A DNA stretch of 64,000 nt from UBA5078 sp051252515 (GCA_051252515.1 JBPOFS010000006.1:157390-221389), one strand, 5' to 3'. Numbered from the stretch's first letter, positions 34,523 through 44,424 are shown. Numbers and translations are program-made. The notes: generated by a model not told the origin, from the sequence alone.

Positions 34523-35764
34523 ATGAGCACCGACAAGACTAAAGCCCATTTTGACACTGTCAATTTGCACTCCGATAGAAGTGACAAACCAGAACACGGC
34601 TCCTTACATAAAGCGATTCACACCTCAATAGCCTTTGAGTATGACGACGCTCGCGAGCTTGCCGCTGTGTTTCAGGGCAAAAGCCCCGGCTACAATTATG
34701 GCCGCCAGCAAAACCCTACCGTCAATGCATTGCAAAATCGTGTAAGTCGCATGGAACAAGGCAGCGCCACCGTGGCATTTGCTACCGGCATGGCAGCCAT
34801 TGGTTCGATAATATTCTCCTTACTTAAAGCCGGAGACCATATCGTTTCTAGCTCGTTTTTGTTCGGCAACACCAATAGTTTGTTCAATACATTCCGCAAT
34901 CTCGGTATCGAAGTGAGCTTTGTCGATGCCACCGATGCCGCTAATGTTGAACAGGCGATAACGCAGAATACCAAACTTGTCTTTGTCGAGACGATCGCCA
35001 ACCCCGCGACGCAAGTGGCTGACCTCGCCAAAATCGGCGCGCTTTGTGCACAAAAGCAACTCATCTATGTCGTGGACAACACCATTACGACTCCTTGTTT
35101 ATTTTCACCAAAATCAGTCGGTGCATCCTTCATTGTGAACTCACTGTCGAAATATTTTGGCGGCCATGGTGACGCCTTGGGCGGCGCAGTAACCGACACG
35201 GGGCTTTATGATTGGAGTCATTTCCCCAACATCTATGACAACTATAAAACCGGCTCTAGTAATTCGTGGGGACTAACGCAAATCAAGAAAAAGGGGCTTC
35301 GTGATTTCGGCGCCACGCTTTCTCCTGAAGCGGCACATACTCTCGCGGTGGGTTCGGAAACTTTATCTTTACGGGTAGAACGGGCCAGTAACAACGCCCT
35401 TGCGCTTGCCCAGTTTTGCGAGGCGCACCCACGCGTCCTCAGCGTGAAATACCCAGGCTTAACCAACCACCCACAACACGAGCGTGCCACAGAACTGTTC
35501 AGCCACTACGGCGCGTTGATGAGCATCGAGCTGTGTGCAGACATCGATTGTTTTGATTTCTTGAACAAGCTCGAGTTTGTTGTTTCCTCTAGCAACCTTG
35601 GAGACACACGCACTCTCGCCATACCTGTCGCGCACACCATTTTTTACGAGATGGGGCCACAGAGACGCGAGTCAATGGGAATTCCAGACTCCCTCATTCG
35701 CATTGCCGTAGGCATAGAAAATATTGACGACCTGATTGCCGATTTCAGTCAGGCCCTCACGTAA
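34523..35764 (+). CDS. Cystathionine gamma-synthase family PLP enzyme
   Basis: This 413-residue Cys/Met-metabolism PLP enzyme has the motifs YNYGRQQNPTVNALQNRV (about 55-72) and ATGMAAIGSIIFSLLKAGDH. The Schiff-base Lys is in VNSLSKYFGGHGDALGG and the C-terminal DSLIRIAVGIENIDDLI is typical. Family members act on O-acyl-homoserine or cystathionine, and the exact substrate cannot be read from sequence; an O-acetylhomoserine or cystathionine-synthase role is likely. It is 14 bases before the Rieske ferredoxin gene. Confidence 0.88.
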   Translation: MSTDKTKAHFDTVNLHSDRSDKPEHGSLHKAIHTSIAFEYDDARELAAVFQGKSPGYNYGRQQNPTVNALQNRVSRMEQGSATVAFATGMAAIGSIIFSLLKAGDHIVSSSFLFGNTNSLFNTFRNLGIEVSFVDATDAANVEQAITQNTKLVFVETIANPATQVADLAKIGALCAQKQLIYVVDNTITTPCLFSPKSVGASFIVNSLSKYFGGHGDALGGAVTDTGLYDWSHFPNIYDNYKTGSSNSWGLTQIKKKGLRDFGATLSPEAAHTLAVGSETLSLRVERASNNALALAQFCEAHPRVLSVKYPGLTNHPQHERATELFSHYGALMSIELCADIDCFDFLNKLEFVVSSSNLGDTRTLAIPVAHTIFYEMGPQRRESMGIPDSLIRIAVGIENIDDLIADFSQALT

Positions 35765-35778
35765 TTGAGAACCGCATT

Positions 35779-36123
35779 ATGATCACACTTTGCCATGAGA
35801 ATGACATCGAAGAAGGCGCCTCAAAGGGCTTCGAAGTATTGAACAAATATTTATTCGCTGTAAAAAAAGATGCTCAAATGTTTGTGTATTACAATTATTG
35901 TCCACACTTGGGAACCCCGCTTGAGTGGCAAGAGGATCAGTTCTTAGATAGCGATGGCGCGCTCATTCAATGCTCCACTCACGGCGCGTTGTTCTTGATA
36001 GAAAGTGGTCAATGTATTTTAGGCCCATGCAAAGGCAAACAACTCAAAGCCATTCCGTTCCAGCTTGGCAATGGTTTCGTGATGGTCAATGAAGAAGATG
36101 TCACGAGTTTAGGCCGAATCTAA
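35779..36123 (+). CDS. Small Rieske [2Fe-2S] ferredoxin-like protein
   Basis: The 114-residue soluble protein has both halves of a Rieske site: CPHLGTPLEW and CSTHGALFLIESGQC, followed by GPCKGKQLKAIPF. It lacks a membrane anchor, so it resembles the electron-transfer ferredoxins of dioxygenases or the NirD-type subunits. No oxygenase partner is adjacent. It overlaps convergent sfsA by four bases. Confidence 0.85.
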   Translation: MITLCHENDIEEGASKGFEVLNKYLFAVKKDAQMFVYYNYCPHLGTPLEWQEDQFLDSDGALIQCSTHGALFLIESGQCILGPCKGKQLKAIPFQLGNGFVMVNEEDVTSLGRI

Positions 36124-36848
36124 ATAGCGCCACCAAGCTCAACAGGCAGCGCTTCGCACAAAACGATCTCTTGAGTGGTGATACGTGCACGGTAGGCGTA
36201 AATCTCGACACCCGCTTGCTGAGCCTGTTGCAGAAGTGAAGCATAAAGTGAATCAATTTCATGTGCTGCACGCACTCGATTGATCCCTTCATGTTGCACA
36301 CAATACAAAAGCACCGCGCGATGCCCTTCTTCTTTCATTTGCATTAATTCCCGCAAATGTTTTGCGCCTCGGCTACTGACCGCATCAGGAAATGCCCCAA
36401 CACCATCCTCCAACCCAAGCGTGACGCTTTTCACTTCGACATAACACTGTTCGCTCGGTCTTTGCGGATGCTCACTAAGCAAAAAATCGATGCGACTATT
36501 CTCACTGCCGTAACGCACTTCTGCTTGAACCTTTCCATACTGTGCCAAAGGAGCAATGACCTTGTTCTGCAAAGCCTCTGACACTAGAGCGTTGGCTCTG
36601 CCTGTGTTAACACCAACTTTATAGCGCTCATCAATCTCCACGAGCTCCCACGTATAGGGATACTTGCGTTTAGGGTTTGATGACTGCGAAAACCATACTC
36701 TAGCGTTTTGCGGAGCACAGTTACGCATTGACCCCGTATTCGGACAATGAATGGTTGTTTCGCTACCGTCGGCAAATCTGATGTCGGCAAGGAAACGCTT
36801 ATACCGTTTGATAAGACGCGCCTCTTGAAGCGCTGGGGCGTACTTCAT
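36120..36848 (-). CDS. sfsA: SfsA, sugar fermentation stimulation protein
   Basis: SfsA is a nuclease-fold, DNA-binding protein first found as a stimulator of maltose genes. The 242-residue protein shows ARLIKRYKRFLADIRFADG, HCPNTGSMRNCAPQNARVWFSQS, the RIDFLLSE and CYVEVKSVTL nuclease motifs and FPDAVSSRGAKHLREL. Its ATG overlaps the aminotransferase stop (ATGA), so the two form an operon. Confidence 0.95.
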   Translation of the reverse strand: MKYAPALQEARLIKRYKRFLADIRFADGSETTIHCPNTGSMRNCAPQNARVWFSQSSNPKRKYPYTWELVEIDERYKVGVNTGRANALVSEALQNKVIAPLAQYGKVQAEVRYGSENSRIDFLLSEHPQRPSEQCYVEVKSVTLGLEDGVGAFPDAVSSRGAKHLRELMQMKEEGHRAVLLYCVQHEGINRVRAAHEIDSLYASLLQQAQQAGVEIYAYRARITTQEIVLCEALPVELGGAI

Positions 36849-38044
36849 TGCGCTAAGCGTCCCGATTGAACCGCTGCTGTAATTCTCTCTACGGCGACTT
36901 CTAACTCCGGCATTCCTGTTGTGAAAGCAAATCTTACATAACGTTGATTTTCGAACTCACCAAAGTCTGTACCTGGGGTCACCGCAACGCCAAACTCTTC
37001 TAAAAGAGTCTGGCAGAAACGCTCGCTACTTGAACAGAACGCTTCGATACCAGCATAAATATAAAACGCTCCCTGTGTCGCAACTGGCACGTTAAAGCCA
37101 AGCGCCACCAAGGCATTGCTCAAATAATCTCGGCGCTCTTTAAATGCTTGTCGACGCTGCTCCAATAGAACCCGCGTGTCTTGGTCGAACGCGCGCAGCG
37201 CTGCATGTTGCGCTAGCGTAGAGGCAGCAATAAATAAATTTTGCGCCAATACATTCGTCGCAGCAACCAACTCTTGCGGGACTACTAACCAACCAAGACG
37301 CCACCCTGTCATGCCAAAATATTTAGAGAAGCTGTTAATGACTATAGTCTTATCTGACACCCGCAAGGCACTGGGCAAGCCATCGACATAGTCGAGACCA
37401 TGATAAATTTCATCCACTACAAAATGCACATCGTTGCACTCACACCACTGACTAATCGATTCGATCTCCTGCCTACTTAATACCGTTCCTGTTGGATTAT
37501 TTGGTGAGGCAACCCACACACCGCTGGTAGTGTCATCTTTATATTGATCAAGAAGCTCTGTGCTGAGTTGAAAGCCAGAATCTGGCGTGACAGGCACCAG
37601 TTGTGCCGTGCCTCCCGCCAAACGCACATAATTACGATTACACGGGTAACCTGGGTCTGACATCAAAATGCCATCACCTGGATTAATGAGCATTTGCGCC
37701 ACAAGACTCAGTGCACCACTGGCACCTGGGGTGACAAAAATACGCTCCGGTGAAACTTCCACACCCTGGGTTTCAAGGTAATAAGCTGCGATACGCGCAC
37801 GCAGTTCTGGCAAGCCTGCTGCGGGAGTATAGGCCGTGTAACCTTGGGCTAAAGCACTGCGTCCTGCCTCAAGGATCGGTGCGGCAGTCACAAAGTCTGG
37901 CTCTCCGACCTCTAAATGAATGATCGTGCGGCCTTGTGCTTCCAGCGCTTTCGCACGCTCCAACACTGTCATCACACGGAAAGGATTCACGTGTAGCATG
38001 CGCTGCGCAGGTGAAAATCGAGAATTAGAGGTTTTAATCGACAA
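36845..38044 (-). CDS. Class I/II PLP aminotransferase
   Basis: This aspartate-aminotransferase-fold enzyme shows IIHLEVGEPDFVTAAPILEAG, GYTAYTPAAGLPELRARIA, SPNNPTGTVLSRQEI and the PLP-lysine segment INSFSKYFGMTGWRLGWLV. I favour a TTG start at 38044 because AGGCGGAG lies 5-12 bases upstream, giving 399 residues; an ATG at 38089 (414 residues) lacks a ribosome site. It sits before sfsA and opposite dksA, like the aminotransferase next to dksA in Pseudomonas. The substrate is not known. It could in principle cover the missing hisC step, but that is only a suggestion. Confidence 0.88.
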   Translation of the reverse strand: MSIKTSNSRFSPAQRMLHVNPFRVMTVLERAKALEAQGRTIIHLEVGEPDFVTAAPILEAGRSALAQGYTAYTPAAGLPELRARIAAYYLETQGVEVSPERIFVTPGASGALSLVAQMLINPGDGILMSDPGYPCNRNYVRLAGGTAQLVPVTPDSGFQLSTELLDQYKDDTTSGVWVASPNNPTGTVLSRQEIESISQWCECNDVHFVVDEIYHGLDYVDGLPSALRVSDKTIVINSFSKYFGMTGWRLGWLVVPQELVAATNVLAQNLFIAASTLAQHAALRAFDQDTRVLLEQRRQAFKERRDYLSNALVALGFNVPVATQGAFYIYAGIEAFCSSSERFCQTLLEEFGVAVTPGTDFGEFENQRYVRFAFTTGMPELEVAVERITAAVQSGRLAQ

Positions 38045-38089
38045 GAAAGCTCCGCCTAGTACAGATATAGAAGATTGGAATACTGCCAT

Positions 38090-38430
38090 TATATAGGGCT
38101 AAATTGAAATGGATGTTGTTGAACAAGCGCTCGTCGTACACTCGCTTTATAACCGCCTTATTTACCTATAGCGTGTCTCGTAATATTCTGTTAGTTTAGC
38201 GGGCTTTCTAGGATCCAGCCCATGTACGATTTGTGTACTAAAGGGTAGTGATGAGTCATCATCTGATCCGAACTTGTCGTTTATCTTCACTAATTTGCAG
38301 AAAAAACTGCAATTGAAAGTTTAAGATAATCGCGCTAAAAATAGCGAACACTGTGCTGGCATCACGAAGTTTATGATTGCGAGTGATTCAATTGGACAAG
38401 CCCATTTTGGGCAATGAGGCATAGCGAACC
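38090..38430. other. Divergent spacer between the aminotransferase and dksA
   Basis: No reading frame is supported here. It holds an 18-base palindrome (TTGCAG-A6-CTGCAA, 38295-38312) directly abutting a sigma-70-like promoter, TTGAAA-17-TAAAAA at 38313-38341, that would drive dksA. GAGG precedes the dksA ATG. Confidence 0.5.
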
Positions 38431-38874
38431 ATGTCTAACAAGCAAGCCCCTGCGTCTGCACCCGTTCTTAAGAACTTTACCCCTTATAAAGAAAAAAAAG
38501 GGGAAGAGTACATGAACGAGGCTCAAAAGGATCATTTCAAGTCCATTCTCTACAGCTGGCGCAATCAGCTTATGGAAGAGGTGGATAGAACTGTTCATCA
38601 CATGCAAGATGAGGCAGCAAACTACCCTGATCCTGCCGATCGCGCCACGCAAGAAGAGGAGTTCAGTCTTGAACTGCGCACGCGTGACCGTGAGCGTAAA
38701 CTCATCAAGAAAATTGACTCGACACTCGAGATGATTGCTCAAGATGATTACGGTTTCTGCGAATCGTGTGGTATTGAAATTGGGATTCGTCGCCTTGAAG
38801 CGCGCCCGACTGCCAACAAGTGCATAGATTGTAAAACTCTCGACGAAATCAAAGAGAAGCAATGGGGCGCCTAA
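38431..38874 (+). CDS. dksA: RNA polymerase-binding transcription factor DksA
   Basis: DksA inserts into the polymerase secondary channel and amplifies ppGpp control. The 147-residue protein has the N-terminal PYKEKKGEEYMNEAQKDHF, the coiled-coil tip region DPADRATQEEEFSLELRTRDRERKL (acidic tip DPADR) and a four-Cys zinc site CESCGIEIG...CIDC. Zinc-binding form, normal length. It lies upstream of gluQ as in many gammaproteobacteria. Confidence 0.97.
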   Translation: MSNKQAPASAPVLKNFTPYKEKKGEEYMNEAQKDHFKSILYSWRNQLMEEVDRTVHHMQDEAANYPDPADRATQEEEFSLELRTRDRERKLIKKIDSTLEMIAQDDYGFCESCGIEIGIRRLEARPTANKCIDCKTLDEIKEKQWGA

Positions 38875-38959
38875 GCGCATCCCTCGCTTCTCTGTGTCTA
38901 GCAATGCGGCCTTTTTCAAAGCGCTGCATTGCTAAGACGCACTCTCTCCAAAAAATCTT

Positions 38960-39847
38960 ATGAACGGCAGATCAAGTTATATTGGTCGTTTTGCCCCCTC
39001 CCCTAGCGGTCTTTTACATTTCGGCTCTCTTATCGCGGCCCTAGCAAGCTATCTTGACGCAAAAGCAAACAATGGTCTGTGGCTACTGCGAATGGAAGAC
39101 CTTGACCCTGCGCGCGAACCTGAAGGGACTGCGGAGCAAATACTGAACTGCTTAGACCAACTCTCTCTGCATTGGGACGGGGAAGTCGTCTACCAAAGTG
39201 ACCGCCTCGATGCTTACGCCGAAGCACTACACACTTTACGCAGCAAAGAGCTGATCTACTCCTGTGATTGCACACGGCAACAAGTGCAAGCGATGGGCGG
39301 CGTGTACGACAACCGATGCCGAACACGCAGCGATAAGGTGATTGGGGGAGCGATACGATTACAAACGGCCAAGACTCAAATACATTTCACCGACAGCATT
39401 CAAGGCGAGCAATCCCAAGATGTGCTCAACGAATGCGGTGATTTTGTCTTAGTGCGAAAAGATGAACTATTTGCGTATCAACTGGCCGTCGTCGTGGACG
39501 ATGAGTTCCAAGGCATCACCGATGTCGTGCGCGGGTTTGATTTATTGGACTCCACGCCAAGACAGATCTATTTGCAACAGTGCCTAGGATATCCCCAGCC
39601 GCGCTATGCCCATATTCCAGTGGCCGTAAATAGTGAAGGGCAAAAACTTAGCAAACAGCACTTTGCTGACGCCATCGATCCGCAACAGGCCTCGCAACTC
39701 CTGTACAGAGCGTTACTATTCCTAGGGCAACAGCCTGACCCAGGATTACAAAGCGCTGAGGTAGAAGACCTTCTCGCATGGGCTATTGCCTACTGGGATA
39801 TACAGGCAGTACCCAAGTTAGCTAATATCCTGCACGAATCAGTTTAA
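38960..39847 (+). CDS. gluQ: Glutamyl-Q tRNA(Asp) synthetase
   Basis: GluQ-RS attaches glutamate to the queuosine base of tRNA-Asp. The 295-residue protein is a GluRS catalytic core without the anticodon domain. It has RFAPSPSGLLHFGSLIAAL (HIGH-type motif HFGS), the Zn-site CDCTRQQ, GITDVVRGFDLLDSTPRQIYLQ and the KLSKQ signature. It continues the dksA-gluQ pair and precedes the cbrX-cbrA genes. Confidence 0.95.
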   Translation: MNGRSSYIGRFAPSPSGLLHFGSLIAALASYLDAKANNGLWLLRMEDLDPAREPEGTAEQILNCLDQLSLHWDGEVVYQSDRLDAYAEALHTLRSKELIYSCDCTRQQVQAMGGVYDNRCRTRSDKVIGGAIRLQTAKTQIHFTDSIQGEQSQDVLNECGDFVLVRKDELFAYQLAVVVDDEFQGITDVVRGFDLLDSTPRQIYLQQCLGYPQPRYAHIPVAVNSEGQKLSKQHFADAIDPQQASQLLYRALLFLGQQPDPGLQSAEVEDLLAWAIAYWDIQAVPKLANILHESV

Positions 39848-39877
39848 GCCGTCAGCATAGTCACTAGAGGAATAGTT

Positions 39878-40054
39878 GTGTACCTAACTCGCTCTACGCT
39901 CTTTCTAATCATGTCTAGCTACATACTATTTGTAGCGAGCGTGGACTGGCTTGCACAGCCGACCGGCGCCTGGTATCGACCATTTGTCATCAGCTTGTTC
40001 ATCATAATCATCGCAGTGTTCTGCCACAGGGAACACAATTCAGATGACCTTTGA
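39878..40054 (+). CDS. cbrX: CbrX-like membrane mini-protein overlapping cbrA
   Basis: A 58-codon frame opens with GTG behind AGAGGAATAGTT, a good ribosome site, and ends 11 bases inside cbrA. The product is mostly two short hydrophobic helices (STLFLIMSSYILFVASV and FVISLFIIIIAVF) with a charged tail. In Pseudomonas a small ORF called cbrX precedes and overlaps cbrA and couples their translation. Position, size and overlap match that arrangement; sequence homology was not tested. cbrA has no clear ribosome site of its own, in keeping with coupling. Confidence 0.7.
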   Translation: MYLTRSTLFLIMSSYILFVASVDWLAQPTGAWYRPFVISLFIIIIAVFCHREHNSDDL

Positions 40055-43001
40055 TCTAAGCGGACTTTTCATCATGGGTGTGATCTACATGATCGTACTC
40101 TTTGGCGTGGCCTTCGCCACCGATCGGGGCTGGATTCCACAGAAGGTCACGCGCCACCCTATTGTTTACGTACTGGCGCTAGGGGTGTTCGCGAGTGTCT
40201 GGTCCTATTTTTCGACAACAGCCAACGCCTCACGCGATGGCTTTGGGTATCTAGCGCCCTTTATTGGCATCTCACTAGCGTTTTTATTCTCCCCCTTAAT
40301 GCTACGCCCTATTTTAGATATTACCCGCAGCTATCAATTAAGCTCCTTAGCGGACTTACTAGCATTTCGATACCGCAGCCCGATGGCGGGCACTCTGACT
40401 ACCATCGTAATGCTCATTGGAGTGACGCCACTGCTATCTCTGCAAGTACAAGCCGTCGCAAGCAGCGTCGCTATCATGGCCCCAGAAGTCTCGCAAACCA
40501 AACTCGCCGCCGCGTTTTGCGCCATGATCACTTTATTTGCCATCTCCTTTGGGACGGGCCGCGGTGCCGGACGAGAGAAACATGCAGGCTTAGTAATGGC
40601 GATCGCTTTCGAATCACTCGTTAAGCTAATCGCCATGCTTTGTCTTGGCGGTTTTGCTGTCTATCAAGGCTTTGGCGGCTTCTCAGGAATCGATACCTGG
40701 CTACAAACTCAACCGGAAATCATTGCGAACATTAAGGAGCCAGACTCTCCAGGTTCTTTCCATATCACCGCCTTATTATTCTTTACCGCCGCGGTGGCAA
40801 GCCCGCATATGTTCTATATGATCTTCAATGAGAACAAAGACCCTAAAGCGCTAACAATCGCGAGCTGGGGCGTCCCTTTGTATTTCCTATTACTGAGCTT
40901 GCCCGTATTCCCTATTCTCTGGGCCGGCCTGAAAATCGGCTCTACAGCCCCACTTGAGTATTACCCAGTAACACTAGGCGCAGAATACGGATCAGGCTTC
41001 ATCACCATGATCGGGTTTCTTGGAGGCCTTTCTGCCGCCAGCGGACTGATCATTGTGATTACATTGGCACTGTCCAATATGTGCCTCAACCACCTCATAT
41101 TGCCTTTATACCAACCCAGTGCCCGCAACGATATTTATCGCTGGTTGCTGTGGCGCCGCCGGGCGCTGATCGCCGCGCTGATCTGGATTGGCTTTCTGTT
41201 CTATTTCTTACCCGAAGACAAATTTAGTGTGCGCGCGATAGGCAATGTTTCCTATATCGCAAGTTTGCAGTTCCTGCCGAGCATTATTGCGCTTTTATAT
41301 TGGCCTCGCGGCAACAAGAAAGGATTCATTGTCGGACTCTCCACAGGCGTGCTTATCTGGTTATTATTCCTGATGATGCCTGCACTGACTGGCTACAGCC
41401 TGATCCCCCTAGACAGCATCAGTACCCGCGAGATCGTCGCCTTCTCCTTGGTGTGCAATATTCTATTGTTTGTCGGCATCTCTTTGTGGACTCGCACCTC
41501 CGCGGAAGAGCGAGCTTCTGCAGACGTTTGCGCCATAGACACGATACGGCGCCGCAATCGCACAGGCCTGGTCGCAAAATCAGCCGAAGACTTCATCAAC
41601 AAATTGACCAAACCCCTGGGGGCACGCACTGCAACCCGTGAAGTCTTGCAAGCGATGCGAGACCTCAGTATCAATAAAGATGAAAAACGCCCCCATGCGA
41701 TGCGTCTTTTACGCGGAAGGCTCGAGGCCAATCTTTCTGGCCTACTCGGACCATCGATCGCTCACGATCTCATCGACCGCTTCCTACCGTTTACCATAGA
41801 GTCCGAGCATGGCAGCACAGATGTTGATGCCATTGAGAGCCGAATCGAAGCTTACCGAAGCAACCTCTCGGGCATGGCAGAAGATCTGGATAATCTGCGC
41901 CGCTATCATCGCCAAGTACTTTTAGAGCTCCCGCTTGGGGTCTGCTCTCTTGGCGAGCAAAATCAGATTGTCATGTGGAATCACGCTATGGCGCAATTGA
42001 CCGGCATCCCAAGTCAGGAGGTTCTGGGAGCCCAATTAATTGAGATCGCCGAGCCGTGGGCCTCACTCGTTCATGATTTCACCAAGGGTGACACCGCTCA
42101 TGCACACAAACGTACAGTGCAAGTGAAGAGCAAGCGCCGGGTGATAAGCCTCCACAAAGCCATCATTGAAAAATCCACCGCGCACAAAATCAAGCAAGAC
42201 GGTGTTGTAATCTTGCTCGAGGATCTAACAGACACAGAGCTATTAGAAGAGGAACTCACACACAGTGAACGGCTAGCCTCTATTGGGCGACTTGCCGCTG
42301 GGGTTGCCCATGAGATCGGCAACCCGGTCACCGCCATCGCGTGCCTTGCACAAAATATTCGTGACGAAACCAATAACGATGAGCTGCGCGCAATGGCACG
42401 GCAAATTATTGAACAGACTGATCGCACATCACGCATCGTCCAGTCTCTAGTCAACTTCGCTCACAGTGGCAGCAATAAGGTTGATCACAACAGTGAAATT
42501 GTAAGCATTGAAGAGTGTGTGCAAGAAGCTATCACATTAATTTCACTGGATAAAAAGCGCAAAGAAATCGACTATGTGGTCAATTGCAAACCAGGCCTGC
42601 AAGTCCTTGGCGATGCTCAGCGACTATTGCAAGTCTTGGTCAATCTTCTCAACAACGCTCACGATGCTAGCCCAAGTGAAAGCAAGATCACTTTGTCGTC
42701 AAAGCTTGTGTCGGGCTCAGTTCAGATTTCCGTGACCGATGAAGGCAGCGGTATTCCGGAACTAATACGTGAGCAAATATTCGACCCTTTCTTCACAACG
42801 AAAGAGCCGGGAGAGGGAACAGGGCTTGGGCTTTCACTGGTCTACAGCATTGTTGAAAACCTGAATGGGCATATCGATATAATCAGTGCCTCAAACAGAA
42901 AAGAGAACCCTGGGACACGAGTAATTCTGACTTTTCCCTGCTATGATGGTTCGAATATAGAAAACGCTGCGCTCGAGCAAGCCCAGCAATCTATCCAATA
43001 A
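40044..43001 (+). CDS. cbrA: CbrA, SSS-transporter/sensor histidine kinase
   Basis: CbrA senses carbon/nitrogen status and phosphorylates CbrB. The 985-residue protein starts with a sodium:solute symporter-like domain of about 13 helices (residues 5-485). A linker (about 490-620) and a PAS domain (LGVCSLGEQNQIVMWNHAMAQLTGI, about 635-740) follow. The HisKA box AAGVAHEIGNPVTAIA carries His756, and the HATPase motifs are NLLNNAHDA, DEGSGIP and GEGTGLGLSLVYSIV. Length and order match Pseudomonas CbrA. In that genus the SSS part can take up histidine. It is followed by cbrB 34 bases on. Confidence 0.94.
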   Translation: MTFDLSGLFIMGVIYMIVLFGVAFATDRGWIPQKVTRHPIVYVLALGVFASVWSYFSTTANASRDGFGYLAPFIGISLAFLFSPLMLRPILDITRSYQLSSLADLLAFRYRSPMAGTLTTIVMLIGVTPLLSLQVQAVASSVAIMAPEVSQTKLAAAFCAMITLFAISFGTGRGAGREKHAGLVMAIAFESLVKLIAMLCLGGFAVYQGFGGFSGIDTWLQTQPEIIANIKEPDSPGSFHITALLFFTAAVASPHMFYMIFNENKDPKALTIASWGVPLYFLLLSLPVFPILWAGLKIGSTAPLEYYPVTLGAEYGSGFITMIGFLGGLSAASGLIIVITLALSNMCLNHLILPLYQPSARNDIYRWLLWRRRALIAALIWIGFLFYFLPEDKFSVRAIGNVSYIASLQFLPSIIALLYWPRGNKKGFIVGLSTGVLIWLLFLMMPALTGYSLIPLDSISTREIVAFSLVCNILLFVGISLWTRTSAEERASADVCAIDTIRRRNRTGLVAKSAEDFINKLTKPLGARTATREVLQAMRDLSINKDEKRPHAMRLLRGRLEANLSGLLGPSIAHDLIDRFLPFTIESEHGSTDVDAIESRIEAYRSNLSGMAEDLDNLRRYHRQVLLELPLGVCSLGEQNQIVMWNHAMAQLTGIPSQEVLGAQLIEIAEPWASLVHDFTKGDTAHAHKRTVQVKSKRRVISLHKAIIEKSTAHKIKQDGVVILLEDLTDTELLEEELTHSERLASIGRLAAGVAHEIGNPVTAIACLAQNIRDETNNDELRAMARQIIEQTDRTSRIVQSLVNFAHSGSNKVDHNSEIVSIEECVQEAITLISLDKKRKEIDYVVNCKPGLQVLGDAQRLLQVLVNLLNNAHDASPSESKITLSSKLVSGSVQISVTDEGSGIPELIREQIFDPFFTTKEPGEGTGLGLSLVYSIVENLNGHIDIISASNRKENPGTRVILTFPCYDGSNIENAALEQAQQSIQ

Positions 43002-43035
43002 CCTGTTGAATTCGTTATAGATTTTTTTGAGTAAC

Positions 43036-44424
43036 ATGATGACAGTGCAGAACAAAGTATTAGTAGTAGAAGATGAACCGATCATTAGGACCGCCCTTCG
43101 GCGCCTGTTGGAACGGCACGACTATTCCGTCCAAGAAGCCGGTAGCGTAAAAGAGGCAATCGAAAATCATAAAATGGATGATTTCGATATTGTCATTAGC
43201 GACCTGCGCCTGCCTGGCGCACCTGGCACTGATCTCATCAAAGCGACCAAAACCCCTGTTCTAATCATGACCAGTTATTCGAGCATGCGCTCCGCCATTG
43301 ATTCTATGAAAATGGGAGCCGTCGACTATATCTCCAAGCCTTTTGAACACGAAGAGATGCTGGAAACCGTCGCGCGCATTGTTGAAGAAGGGACAAGCCG
43401 TAAAGCCGTCGCTAGCAAACCTACCCCTCCGCCAGAGCCACCTGTCTACGGTATGATCGGCAGCTGTCCGCAGATGATGGAGTTGTTCCGCCGCATACGA
43501 AAAGTGGCATTGACCAATTCCACTGTCTTGATCAATGGCGAATCCGGCACCGGAAAAGAGCTAGTAGCACGAGCGATACATAAGCTCAGCGATCGTAACG
43601 CGTCAGAAATGATTTCCGTCAACTGCGCGGCAATCCCAGAAAACCTCATCGAATCGGAACTCTTTGGCCATGAAAAAGGCGCCTTCACTGGCGCGACAGC
43701 CAATCGTACCGGTTTGGTCGAAGCCGCGAGTGGCAGCACGCTATTTCTCGATGAAATAGGAGAACTCCCCTTAGAGGCTCAGGCCCGCTTATTACGCGTA
43801 CTTCAAGAAAACGAGATTCGCAAAGTCGGCTCGGTTCAATCTAAAAAAGTTGATGTCAGGCTAGTGGTCGCAACCCATAGAGACCTTAAACAGCTAGTCA
43901 TCGATGGTGATTTCCGGGAAGACTTGTACTACCGCATCAATGTCATGACGCTCATTATTCCGCCGCTAAAAGAGCGCGGAAACGATATTCTTGAATTAGC
44001 CGATGCGATACTCGAACGCACTTGCAAACGCCTTAAGTCTCCGATGCTGACATTCAGCTCGGATGCGACACAGGCCATTGCCTCATACCCATGGCCAGGC
44101 AATGTTCGTGAGCTAGAAAACGCTATAGAGCGCGCTGTGGTGCTAGCCGAGTCCGAGTTTATTGATGCGGAGCTACTGGCCATCGATATGAGTTTACGTG
44201 GTCAGTTACGACCGCTAGGCGATCGAGTCGCGGCAAACAACACCATGACACAAGATGACCCCTCAGAAGAGCTCTCGCTTGAGGACTATTTCCAGCGCTT
44301 CGTACTAGAACACCAAGATCAAATGAACGAAACCCAGCTCGCACGTAAACTCGGCATCAGCCGTAAGTGTCTTTGGGAACGTCGTCAGCGATTTGGCCTT
44401 CCTCGTAAGAAAAAACAAGCCTAA
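43036..44424 (+). CDS. cbrB: CbrB, NtrC-family sigma-54 response regulator
   Basis: CbrB, phosphorylated by CbrA, activates sigma-54 promoters, classically the sRNA gene crcZ. Starting at ATG 43036 (a TTG nine bases earlier is possible) the 462-residue protein has a receiver domain (VVEDEP, phospho-Asp in VISDLRLPG near 52). The AAA+ domain shows Walker A GESGTGKE, the sigma-54 contact loop EKGAFTGATANR and Walker B LFLDEIGELP. A Fis-type HTH follows (ETQLARKLGISRKCLWERRQRFGL). A hairpin at 44445-44468 follows the gene. Confidence 0.94.
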   Translation: MMTVQNKVLVVEDEPIIRTALRRLLERHDYSVQEAGSVKEAIENHKMDDFDIVISDLRLPGAPGTDLIKATKTPVLIMTSYSSMRSAIDSMKMGAVDYISKPFEHEEMLETVARIVEEGTSRKAVASKPTPPPEPPVYGMIGSCPQMMELFRRIRKVALTNSTVLINGESGTGKELVARAIHKLSDRNASEMISVNCAAIPENLIESELFGHEKGAFTGATANRTGLVEAASGSTLFLDEIGELPLEAQARLLRVLQENEIRKVGSVQSKKVDVRLVVATHRDLKQLVIDGDFREDLYYRINVMTLIIPPLKERGNDILELADAILERTCKRLKSPMLTFSSDATQAIASYPWPGNVRELENAIERAVVLAESEFIDAELLAIDMSLRGQLRPLGDRVAANNTMTQDDPSEELSLEDYFQRFVLEHQDQMNETQLARKLGISRKCLWERRQRFGLPRKKKQA

